A DNA stretch of 64,000 bases from Liolophura sinensis (taxonomy: Eukaryota; Mollusca; Polyplacophora; Chitonida; Chitonidae). Every line of letters starts with the position of its first letter. Position 1 is the stretch's first letter. Below the pieces are notes generated by a model. It saw only the letters and a program-made list of their open reading frames with translations. It did not search any database and was not told the origin of the DNA. A program made the translations under genes and the position numbers. Location: NCBI RefSeq assembly GCF_032854445.1, contig NC_088296.1, forward strand, positions 19,211,485 to 19,275,484. Reading direction: 5' to 3'. This document shows positions 46,567 to 57,200 of the stretch, piece after piece.

Positions 46567-46957
46567 TTGTTGATGGATAAACCGATTCTATTATTTGAAT
46601 GCTGAAATGGACCCAGTCATGGTCGGAGGCAGAGAATTGCTTGCCTATTAGCAATTGTTTCTTGCGCACGGACTTGCGATGCCCGTTCACCCGTAGATGT
46701 AGTTTCTGGGTGGTCTTCCCAACATACTGCTGACCACACTTCTTGCATGTTACGATGTAAATACAGTTGGAGGCAATACAACTTAAGTTAACGTAAGAAT
46801 TAACAGAATAACATTTACCAGTCAGTGAAGAAATAAAAGTGGCGGATGTATCGAATGATGGACATGTAAGACAAATGGTATGTCCACATTTGGAAATAGT
46901 TACACCTCTGCTTTGGGAATTCAGTGTCAGTACAATGACGAATTTAGTGTCAATACA
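46508..46957 (-). pseudogene. Naiad GIY-YIG endonuclease domain
   Basis: Open frame with KCGHTICLTCPSFDTSATF, NCIYIVTCKKCGQQYVGKTT, LHLRVNGHRKS and KQFSASDHDW. CIYIVTC and QYVGKT occupy the GIY and YIG positions. The Arg of LRVNGHR and the later Asn-Glu of STNE fit the catalytic Arg and Glu region. The frame ends at a TAA at 46508. A one-base shift near 46560 moves the chain to the next frame, where it goes on with RQLFWMLEIGSVLPYGLNNN. Confidence 0.85.
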
Positions 46958-46959
46958 AT

Positions 46960-48720
46960 GACGATTGTGATGAAAGAGTGAGGTACGCTCATGTATTATT
47001 CCTGGTGCTGTGGTGACAAACTGACAGCGGGTTGGGTTAAACGGGAAGTGTAATCATTACAGAATGATTTACTTAACATTTATCAAGGTAAACCTTTTTT
47101 TTTTGACTTAATGACTCATGACAACAGCGGGTATTCCCCAAAGTTATAGACACAAGCGACACCTGTTGGCAAGGCCAGCCTCCGCCTGCCTTGCGCTGTT
47201 GGAGCAAACAACGCCATACATTTACAAAGATTGGATAAATTGTTTCGTGTTCAATAGTTACTCGTAGAAGCTAAACACTTCGGTTATAGAAAATGGCAGG
47301 TATAAGAAGGCTATATACCTACTGTCTAAAATCAACTTAGGCTTCAACTCAATCAACTCAAAGATCGTTTTCTCTTATGCTAATATCACTATGCCGTGTG
47401 GTTTTCAGTCATATTTAAACCAGTTTCTTCCGGACTGAAGAGTTTTTATTTCAGAGCCATATTGTACATTGCATACAGTCTAATCATGTTAAAACCTAAC
47501 AGTGTATAGGCTGCTCGCGGCCGTGTGGCACTTTCGCTAGCACACAAGGTACAATTTAGTATCAAACTACTCTAAACGGGTAATTTATACCACAAAGGCC
47601 TTTGTTCCCTCGGTTTGTTGATCTGTTGGCGCATGCAATATTAAGGCTTTTCGTAACACACTCTGAATTCTAGCCTAATGTGTTACTTAAGTATAGACTC
47701 CCCACTGGTCCTGTACTATATACTGAGTCATTGCCAAGTAAAGCCAGTATATGAATGCGACGACTGTGGTAACTGACAAGTAGCCACACATAACCGGAGA
47801 AATACGGTTTGTTGTCAATTAGGTTTTTATTTTAAGACTTGTTATGTCTCTGTTACGTTGACAGTGTAATGTTGTGCCCTTTTGCTGAAGGACAATACAC
47901 AGAATCAGAACTGTTACTGATTACACTGTATTTGAACAATGTTCACGGCAATGTATTGTCTTAGCCAGGACGTTCCACAGGTATGACTGTGAAGATCTGG
48001 TGTCATCTTCACATTTAGTCAACACCACCCACCTGCCCCAGAAAAGACACACAAGCTTGATGAGATTTCAGTGGTTTAAACATTGTACTAAGGTCAAATG
48101 GCCGCTGACAGTATGTCAGCACGTCTGGAGTCTCACTTAAATTGATATTAGGAACACCAATTAAAAGGGCCCTTTGTGACTCGCCCTGTGGAAATTGTGC
48201 AATTCGTAACAACTGGCCATATTTCACCAGTTACGTGTGACCGTTTCTCAGCTATCACACTGTCGTCGCTGCTCTGGTTTTTCTCTCTATACTGTACGTT
48301 TCAATTGTATCGTGATAATCACTGAGATAAACAATAACGCTTAGTTTTCACAAATCTAATTCGGCCCGCCAAACCATAGTAATGACTAAAATTTTTAAAG
48401 ATCTGATGCACAACTGAATGGTGTCCACTAAATATAGCCAAATCCCATATTGCTGGTTTCATCCACTTTTTTGATTTGGTGATTATAAATATTTACATTC
48501 CAACTGTGCAACGATGTCGGGTTTAAAACTGGCATTTTTGGTCTATTTGACTTCACTTCTGTCCTCATGCGTAGGGATTCCGAATAGTATCACACCCGTG
48601 TCCCTCGTATCCCTTGACATTTTTTGTGATGTCATTTCCGTTTTATAAAATTAATTTCCTGGTATATGTCTACGGCTTATTTCAAGCTGCAGGCCATCTC
48701 AGTGCTTTAATGAATCTATT
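46960..48720. other. Non-coding duplicated segment of copy 3, mirrors 18840-20590
   Basis: No gene seen. Alignment with copy 2 is continuous and inverted. A CACCAGTTACGTGTGACC repeat member lies at 48215-48310. Confidence 0.8.
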
Positions 48721-48724
48721 ACGC

Positions 48725-48990
48725 GGGCCTCTGTTGCTCGTTTGGTTAGCTCGCTAGCACAGCGTAATGACCCGGGAGTCTCTAACCAATGCGGTCGCTG
48801 TGAGTTAAAGCCCAGCTCATGCTGGTTCCCTCTCCGGCCATACGTGGGAAGGTCTGCCAACAACCTGCTGATAGTCGTGGGTTTCCCCCGGGCTCTGCCC
48901 GGTTTCCTCCCTCCATAATGCTGTCCGCCGTCGTATAAGTGAAATATCCTTGAGTACGGCGTAAAACACCAATCAACTAAATAAATAAAT
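48725..48990 (+). repeat. SINE1, full length, at the copy 3 side of the copy 2 boundary
   Basis: Complete element from TTGCTCGTTTGGTTAGCTCG to the AATAAATAAAT tail. It starts within about 15 bp of the place where copy 2 ends at its own SINE1 (18571-18837). Its orientation is opposite to that expected if the two were one duplicated insertion. Confidence 0.9.
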
Positions 48991-49435
48991 GTATAACGCA
49001 AAAGTCCAGTTTAAAATAGACGGCTTAGTTGAACTGCTTATGTAAGCAATTTAGTACAGATTTCATGATTTTAGCTTTCATAGTTTTTATTCTTCGGTTC
49101 AGGATATTTCTTCAAAATGACAAATAATTTAACAGACGTCAGATACATGTTCTTGCACATACCTGAAATTGTAATGAGAAATTCGTGCGAAACTTTCTAC
49201 GCTGTGTAAGCTTTCCACCCCCTTTGCCCCAAAATGGTATATCATTTTCTCTTCAACTCCCGGTAAACTATTGAAAAACAGACAATTGCATTCAGCATTG
49301 AACGGCAAAACTGACGACCGCATGAAAATTAAAAACACAAGAATAAGCGCTGAAGAGGGTGTGATACAGTTGTCTTCGAAGACAAACTTGAAGATCAAGG
49401 ATTCCCATTTTATACTTTACATGAATTACATCCTG
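48991..49435. other. Mostly unassigned segment with a weak exon-like frame
   Basis: The minus-strand frame 49129-49398 contains a hydrophobic SALILVFLIFMRSS stretch and ends at a donor-like CAG|GTATGT (49163/49162). I recognise no domain. Its first part (49325-49398) belongs to sequence shared with copy 1 at 10480-10570, where no such frame exists, so coding use is doubtful. Confidence 0.25.
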
Positions 49436-49762
49436 CTGCTTCGGGAACGGTATGTCCAGGGCCAATCCTGTGTCGAGTCACACCTAAGACCTAAATTGAG
49501 GACGCCGTAGCGTCCTCGCTTGGCGTTCAGCATGAAAGGGATAGTGCAACGACCGGTTGACCCGTATCAGTATAATGGCTTGCGCGGGGCGGCTTACTTG
49601 CCTTCGGTATGGCGTCTCAGTGAAGCAGCATTAGGTAAAAGAGCGCTGGGAATCCGTCCTGCAACAAGGAGGCACATTACATGCACTGTAAGGATTCCTT
49701 GGTCGTCATATGACTAAAAAATTGTTAAGTACGACGTTGAACCCCAAGCACTCACTCAATTA
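49436..49762 (+). repeat. SINE2, full length
   Basis: The head is degraded (CTTCGGGAACGGTATGTCC, GTGTCGAGTCACACCTAAG). The body has TTGGCGTTCAGCATGAAAGG and the tail ends AAGCACTCACTCAATTACA. Copy 1 has only the head of the same insertion at 10377-10475. Confidence 0.85.
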
Positions 49763-49862
49763 CATCAGGTGCTATATGTTGACAAAGTTTTAAAAGTACG
49801 ATTATAATAGCTTTGGCACAAAGACCGTAGAAACATCAAAAACATCAATGTGTGATGTCTAA

Positions 49863-51258
49863 ATATAAGCGTCACATCCGACATTCGTATACCATTAGTA
49901 GCCCTAAAGTTCGTTGCCAGTCGATAAACGCAAGATCCATTTACAAATCAACGTTCAACACTAGTTCCCAAAGACAAAGGTATCTGAGAAATTATACAAA
50001 TAGGACATAAATCCGGTAACACACAAGAGAGAAGCGGTCATCAGTTTTCAGTGATGCCGGGCAGACAGTTGTTATTCCAGGCATGAATTCCATATAAAAG
50101 TTAAAATTTGTAGTCCAGGAATGAGTTCCATGTAAAATAACAATTCAACAAGGTATCTCAGTCGCGCTTTGATTGCAACTGCTCAAAAAGGGATCATGCA
50201 GATGCAATGAGCACGGCTGCCTTTACGGCCCCTAGCCCAATCGTAAGTGCTATTAGATACAGTTTGAAAATGACGAGCGTTACAGACCTTAACCGAACAG
50301 ATTGTGATGCAAAAAGTAACGGACGATTACGTCTTTTCCGTTAATATGTGAGGATCTCATACTACAACAGACGCCATCTATGATGTTACACATGACATGC
50401 TGGTCTGTATAAAAACTGTCTACAAGATATACGGTTACACTGGGCAACCAGCGCCATCTGTATTGTTAAATACCATGTACGCGATAGATATGTACATAAG
50501 GATAACAGCGCCGTCTAAGTGGTTAATAACAATGCAGATCGTGAGAGGTTCTGAAGTTAGTCTACCTGCCAACGAGGGTGTTATACTCATTGTAAAACTT
50601 GAAAAACTCAGAATGAAGGCGTTTGACGGAGTATCCTAAACAAGCTAGTTTTTGAACTAACAATGAAGATTAAAGTCAGCACAATTTACGCAAGATCTGA
50701 CAAATGCTACAAGGAGATATATGTATACGCCATATGCGGGACCATGTGGTACATTGCTATCCAAATAAGGATAATTTACAATATTAAAATTGAAATTATC
50801 CCTTTTGTCGTAAAGGCGACGTGAAAGGAGACCTTGTTCGTCTTTGTACAGAAATAGATCCAAATAAGATTTACCATCAAGTATTATCTGTTCTCTCCTT
50901 TAAATCCAATGAATGCGGATAGATTTCGTTCACCGCTTCACCAATATGGGGGTTATTTAACGCCAGTAGATCATCAATGTACCGCGTGGTAAATAAAAAA
51001 GATTCAGCTTTAAAAATATTACTTTTTAGTAATTTCTGCATGTAGTCGCATTCATATGGAAACAGGTATAGGTCTGTGAAAAGAGGCGCACAATTGGTAC
51101 CTACTGGAATACTTATGCACTGTTGGTAAATGGTATCCTCGAATTTCACATAAATGTTATCAATGAGAAATTCAAGTAATTCAATAAATAATGTAACATC
51201 CCATGAGTGGTAACCTTCATAAATAGTAGAACTAAAGAAAGCATTATTGCTTCTGACG
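49863..51258 (-). mobile_element. 5'-truncated Naiad copy, copy 3
   Basis: Starts inside the RT at GTCAGAAGCAATAATGC. The open frame 50877-51281 gives WDVTLFIELLEFLIDNIYV, QQCISIPVGTNCAPLFTDLY (motif B) and TRYIDDLLALNNPHIGEAV (motif C). Frame 50657-50863 gives LSRRLYDKRDNFNFNIVNYP and PAYGVYI. The 3' non-coding part to 49863 closely matches 43977-44614. Host-like sequence adjoins at 51259-51480, and the insertion corresponds to 9095-10262 in copy 1. Confidence 0.85.
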
Positions 51259-51487
51259 TAACGGTGACCTGTATTAGGCATAAACCCGTAATAATCATGA
51301 TTGTGAGAATAGGTATCCCGGTAAGTGGCGTGGACTAATTATAATAATAAGTATAATGATAATAATAATTTTCTAAACTAGCATTAATTGTTTTAATGAA
51401 AAATTCCATTAATGCATAATGTGTACAATCTATGTGCGACAGTCCTGTTTAGGCAACAATACCTCGGCTTCTTTTACTTGAGAGACC

Positions 51488-51793
51488 GGCCTGGATAGCA
51501 CAGTTGGTAGAGCGTCCGCTTCGGGACCGGTAGATCCAGGATCAATCCTTGGTCGAGTCACACCTAAGACTTTAAAAGAGGAAGTTGTAACTTCCTCGCT
51601 TGGCGTTCAGCATGAAGGGGATAGTGCAGCAACTGGTTGACCCGTATCAGTATAATGGCTCGGGCGGGGCGGTGGAAATCCGTCCTGCAACAAGGAGGCA
51701 CATTACACGTGCATGCACCCTAATGATTCCTTCGTCGTCATATGACTGAAAAATTGTTGAGTACGACGTTAAACCCCAAGCACTCACTCACTC
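51488..51793 (+). repeat. SINE2, full length, with target-site duplication
   Basis: GGCCTGGATAGCACAGTTGG to CAAGCACTCACTCACTC, flanked by TCTTTTACTTGAG on both sides. Copy 1 has no SINE2 at the corresponding AGCTTCAAGTAAAACACC site (near 9020). Confidence 0.9.
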
Positions 51794-52253
51794 TTTTACT
51801 TGAGGCTAATCATTTTTCAATTTGCAATCTTCCTTAGGATAGACCAGCTCATGCATGTTCTCTCTTGAATATGAGATTGGAACCAGACGGGTGGCGAATG
51901 TGGCCTTATCGCCAACAACAAGCGCACCATACTCCTCATAGCGTATGCGCTGCTTATTCCGTTAGTTTACATCAATGCTACCACTAGCAAAACTTGTACA
52001 GAAATGTTCAAGAACGCCTAAATCACTGGCGTAACTGTGATGAGGCAGGAAGTAATGTCAGGAAACACAAAAACTCTGTTACAAGCTTTGTTTCGACCTT
52101 TGTTTCTAATGGTACTTAAAGCACAGGCTTTCTTTTTACATAACAAATACAAATACGTGAAACAATTTTTTGCTGAATGCCGATTAAATAGTTCGGCGAA
52201 AGGACACTATAGGCGCAGCCTATTCTAAACAGGCTACAAAGGTCAAGTTTGTC

Positions 52254-53637
52254 CACGGTGTTTTTGTTATGGCACAGACTTAGTTCAGCCTGTAAATAAG
52301 TTTTGCTCATGCTATCCATCACATCAAGTCATTAGTAAGTAACCTTTTACCATTGTTCATGGAGTTACAGTATAGTTCATACAGTAATTTGCGTATTTTC
52401 CCAGTTTTTTGCTGTTTGCATCAGTTTTTTCAGTGCTCGTTGACTTCGCGATTGTCGAACTCTGTAATCACTGATATATGTTTTAGGATAATGAATGTGT
52501 TTGTAATGACATATAAGTCAGTATATTTTGTGTAGTACTAGTATTTATACAGTATTTGCTGGCATAAGATTAGATGGCATTAGATTAGCTAGTATCTCAA
52601 ACGTTGTTATGTGGAAAAGCCACAGGATAGAAGTTTAGGGGTTTTACGGATTGTGAGGTAAATAATAAATTGTTTGTAGACAATTACTAATTAGTTGTAT
52701 TTAGTGTGGCTTCAGTCGGATGGTAAATGCTCTCAAAAAATGTACTGTTATTATGATGATATTTATTAGTAGTACAGTAAGTTATTTCCCCGTCTCATTG
52801 GTAGTTAAATATCCATTTAATTAAGACATCCATCACTTCTAGTTAGCGCCATAATGTATTGTTCGTGCACCTCACTCTCCCCATAGTATATTGTTTATGA
52901 ACTTTACCGTTACTGATGTAAGGTTGATGGAATGTATGTTATTCTGTGTCATACTTGGAGTAATGTGGTGATTACTGCTCAGGTATAAATTATGAATTCA
53001 GTGACGGATAAGGAGGTATGGTGATGTGTCCCTGATATGTGCCTTGGTGATGTGTTCCCGGTGACAGTGTGGCTGGAATAGCCTGCATAAAAGTGCGTGC
53101 ATTGACTTTATAATAGAATTTATTTGTAGTAAACAGACCAGTCTTTCCTCTTTGTACGTGAAAGGACCGCTCAACCCAGCCATAATTGTCAAGTTAGATT
53201 GCCACTGTAAAGCTCGTAATCGTGTGAACCAAAAGTGGATTAGGTACCCAATCATCTGTCCTTGCTAAGATTCTTCCTGGTTTTATTTTAATCATATGCT
53301 CATTGGCTCATTTTTGCTTATGTCAACATGGGTAATTTGCCCATGGCATGTGTATATCGATCTGTTACCTAAAGGCATTACAAAAATATGTCATGTTCCT
53401 TGTAGTAAGGGAACCTATGCTCCTTTATCATTACAGAGCATACCACGTGATCGGTTGCCGTGTTCTTTAGTGTGCCCGGTGAGAGATGTTTTCCACAATA
53501 CCAGTGTACCCTGAAATCTGCCTTCTGTTATTTCTTCTCAGATCGACTTACATCTTTAATAACTTGAAGTGATGGGGTGCATGAGCAAAACTTATTTACA
53601 GGCTGAACTCAGTCAGCGCCATAACAAAAACAGCGTG
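52254..53637. mobile_element. 1.4-kb DNA-transposon-like element with ~85-bp terminal inverted repeats
   Basis: The left end CACGGTGTTTTTGTTATGGC returns inverted at the right end as GCCATAACAAAAACAGCGTG. The inverted match continues through CAGCCTGTAAATAAGTTTTG and CTCATGC. The interior has no recognisable transposase; the frames at 52998-53255 and 53296-53514 match nothing I know. Copy 1 (8530-8560) lacks the element. No clear target-site duplication is visible. The CACNNTG tips recall Transib/Chapaev-type ends, but the assignment is open. Confidence 0.75.
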
Positions 53638-53987
53638 GAAAACTTTCCAAAGAGGTGTTGTTGTTACGCGCTTTCAGAGGTGAATGTGGCGAGGCCACCA
53701 CGAACGCAGGTCACTGCAGAACTCGGTTCAGAAAAGCCATTCTAACTCAGTTATTCCCCATTGACACTGTTACACTGTATACACCCAGTTCACACATGCA
53801 AGCGCACACATTTTTTGAAGAGATTGCTTTCCAGGAACACGAATTTGATCACATAGGTGTAGCTTGGGGTTTGTATTTTACCTAAAGCTAGTCATTGTTT
53901 GTACAGGCATGCTTTCTGCATGTGCATTTGTGTGAATATATCTACATGTCTCGTCATCTTCCTAATATTAAATTGGTACATTTTCAG

Positions 53988-54245
53988 GTGTCAGCAGTGC
54001 AGATAGCAACCAGTATGTCTACAAAGGCAAGATTTATAAAATATCCGATACTGAGACTGACTTTGAAAATGGAAAAGCCTTTTGTGAACAGAATGGGGGA
54101 GTGTTGGCCAAAATCACACAACAAACGGTAACGGAAAACTTCTACGCACCGTTATCCCAATTTTTGAGCCCTCGTGTTGGCGAAAACTGTGCTTGGATCG
54201 GGGCGTCAGATTTGTCAGCTAACGGCCGATGGAAGTGGACTGATG
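53988..54245 (+). CDS. CTLD-1 exon a, right gene
   Basis: TTTTCAG acceptor and GATG|GTATGAAT donor, 86 codons, phase 1-1. Contains YVYKGKIYKISDTETDFENG, FCEQNGGVLAKI, ENCAWIGASD and RWKWTDG. Confidence 0.88.
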
Positions 54246-57200
54246 GTATGAATTGTGTCTTTTGTGTTATATAGATATATATGGACTTACAGCATAAACA
54301 GGACAACTATGACAACGAAGAAAGTACGATAGTTGACAAATGGTCACACTTTACCGGTGAAATACCACCTCTTGGCAATTTACCCCAATTCGGTTTTTAT
54401 TCTAACTGTTCATATAACTGCACAAATAGCAGCATATTACACGTCCCTCAGCATCATGGCTTAAGCAGAAGTAGGCACAAAACTGTACACTGCATGTAGT
54501 GATAGTGGTACATGTAGTTATATGGTTAGCTTATCATATAGATTGTATGCATCACATTCAAGGACAGCGGAAAAGTGGTGGTGGTGGGGTGGTGGTGGGG
54601 GGGGGGGGGGGCTGATGTGTGGACGAGGAGGTCAACGTGGTAACGCGGCACGAATTACCGAGGACAGGAAAAACTATGTTCACCATTCCATAAAGTTGAA
54701 CTGGACAGTTTTTTTCCGTTTTAACAGGATTGCATCAAAGTGTTTCATAACAAATTACAACAATTTGTACTGCACTCGATCGTTACGTCTACAGTTCATG
54801 ATCGTGTCACTGATATCTTTTAGGACTTGTAACCGAGAAAAAAATACGTTTAGCGTTTAGGAATTATTGATAACGCTAGGAAAAGAACTTCGGGATTAGA
54901 GGTCAGAAGGTTAAAAACTGCCTTGTGTTGTAACCTCCATACACTGACTGAAGAGTTTGGTCCTGTGCCTGTCCAGTTGTAGACATGTCGGGTGATCAAT
55001 AACAGTTGGTGAATAATCCAACACATTGGCATATCAGTTTTTCGTCCATGTATTAGACGTCCGCGCATGCTAGGCGAGTCAATTCGCATGTGTAAACTAG
55101 CGCATGGGGTTTACATATAAACCGTGTGTTGTACATTAACACATATTGCAGGTTAAAGGTGAAAAATGTTTCACTGTATATTGACTGAAATACACAGCTA
55201 AATCCAGCAAGCCAAAACCTGAAAGTACTTTTGTTTTAGATGGCAAGTGTTTTATATCCAAACTGGATAGATATGTACATGTATAGGCTATATTTAAAAC
55301 ATCAGTTTTGTGGCCTTTTGAAACATTTCACAGTCGTATCAACAGGACCACTTTACAGTCACCACCGTGTTTTTTCTAATTGTAGGACAACCCGTTAGAC
55401 ATGTGTCCTGGAAGGTACCGCCTCCTGAGATTTATTTTTATACGCAATATTACTTAACATGTGGTCGTCTATGTCAGAGTGACAATACATGGATATGGGA
55501 ACAAGTCAGATGTGATACCTCTTTAAAGNNNNNNNNNNNNNNNNNNNNNNNNNNNNNNNNNNNNNNNNNNNNNNNNNNNNNNNNNNNNNNNNNNNNNNNN
55601 NNNNNNNNNNNNNNNNNNNNNNNNNNNNNNNNNNNNNNNNNNNNNNNNNNNNNNNNNNNNNNNNNNNNNNNNNNNNNNNNNNNNNNNNNNNNNNNNNNNN
55701 NNNNNNNNNNNNNNNNNNNNNNNNNNNNTACAAGTTATTACTGAATAAAACTAGTGTGTTTAGTGAGTTAACTTAAAATTTCTTTGGTTTTACAAATAAT
55801 ATAATATAATTAAAAAAGTACAAAACATGCAATAAAACCAGAGCAGCGACAATAGGTTATAGCTGGCAACTGGTCACACGTGACCGGTGAAACACAGGCT
55901 CTGGGCAATTTACGTCAGGGTTTTATTCTAACTGTACGTGTAAATGCATAAATAGTAGGAAATTAGACGCCACCTAGCACCATGACAGAATTAGGTTTAA
56001 AAAATGCAGTAACGTTAATTGCAACTTATTAGACGTCACTGGTCTTGAATTACTCAAAAACGTGTGTTGGCAACGCATACTCTTGTAAGTAAGTATGGGC
56101 GGAACGTCCATAATCTGTGGCTTTCTGCTTCCAAATTATGTCTTTTTCCGCCTAACTCGGGACTAGGAGCTGTGTATTCATCGTCTTAATTGGATCGCCA
56201 CGTTGCATGAACAGCTGTAATCAAAGGAAAACTGAGATACATATTTTATTATCCACAAATTGAATACTGACAGGTTACACAATTTAAATACTGATTTCAC
56301 TCATACGTCTAAATTGTGCCTTTCGTCTTTCCAACATCATTGAACACTTTTGACAACTTTTTGCATGATTCCGCCCTAGTTCTAAATTTCCATATTGTGT
56401 TAGTTCCTGGGTAGTGTGCGTAATACGCCGTTTTGGGAACTGACTTTGCGATTTTTCAACTGGAACGTCCATTCTCACTATATGCCTGTATACACATGTA
56501 TCATATATTTCATGCAAAGAGAAGCAGTCATCAATTTTAAATGTTGTCAGAAATAGGTAAGAAATATTTTAGATGAAAGAATTAAAGCAACATCCAAATC
56601 ATGTACGCTGTTGGTTAAAAGATTTTTGTTAATCAGAATAGGTATCTCATTTAATTGTAACTGATTAAAAATCCTTTATTTTCATACCTCCATTTTAGCG
56701 AACTGACATGTATTAGATTCCTGGGCGCTAATTAATCAAAACGTGGCAGATGTATTTATTTATCTAATTATTTATTTGAGGGGATTGACGTTTTACGCCA
56801 CACAATCATATTTCACTGATACGATCGTGGTCAGTATTACAGGTGGGAGGAAGTCGGGCTAAGGCCAGGATAAACTCCTCTGACTGTAGAAGCTAAACTT
56901 GAACTCAAAGCGACCGCAATGGTGAGAGGCTTCTGAGTCGTTGTGCCGGCTCTAGACACACAGTCCATCTTTATTTGTACTCACAAGACAACCGTACTTG
57001 CCTTAGAATTACGAATTTTAGTGTACTATTGAATTATTATTGAAGTTTGATAGAATATTCTTTACACACTACGTTTTGCAGTGAAAATTGTGACATTGAT
57101 TCAAATCGTCATAAACCTTCGGTGTTTACTGGAATCCAAGAAATGATAATTAACTGTCAAAATGAAAGCGGCCAGTCTTGTCGTGAAGTCGGCGTAACAG

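Larger units (their letters stand above)
43977..46957 (-). mobile_element. Near-complete Naiad-type Penelope-like element
   Basis: About 2.98 kb on the minus strand: coding 46957 to 44615, then a 3' non-coding part to 43977. The order is GIY-YIG endonuclease, then a short domain with a CxC motif (GGYNCNCEF) and TGDLNIIKNHDLRNLF, then reverse transcriptase. The endonuclease-first order and CxC linker are the published hallmarks of the Naiad clade, as opposed to canonical Penelope elements with a C-terminal endonuclease. A few frameshifts interrupt the single expected frame. Copy 2 carries the empty site near 20535-20590, so the insertion is younger than the copy 2/3 duplication and is the youngest Naiad here. 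I saw no in-frame TGA in a position suggesting selenocysteine. Confidence 0.87.

Noticed and set aside
43977-46957. Selenocysteine-encoding Naiad
   Set aside because: Some Naiads are known to use in-frame TGA for selenocysteine. Here breaks are frameshifts and mixed stop codons, and no TGA replaces an expected Cys in the segments I could read.
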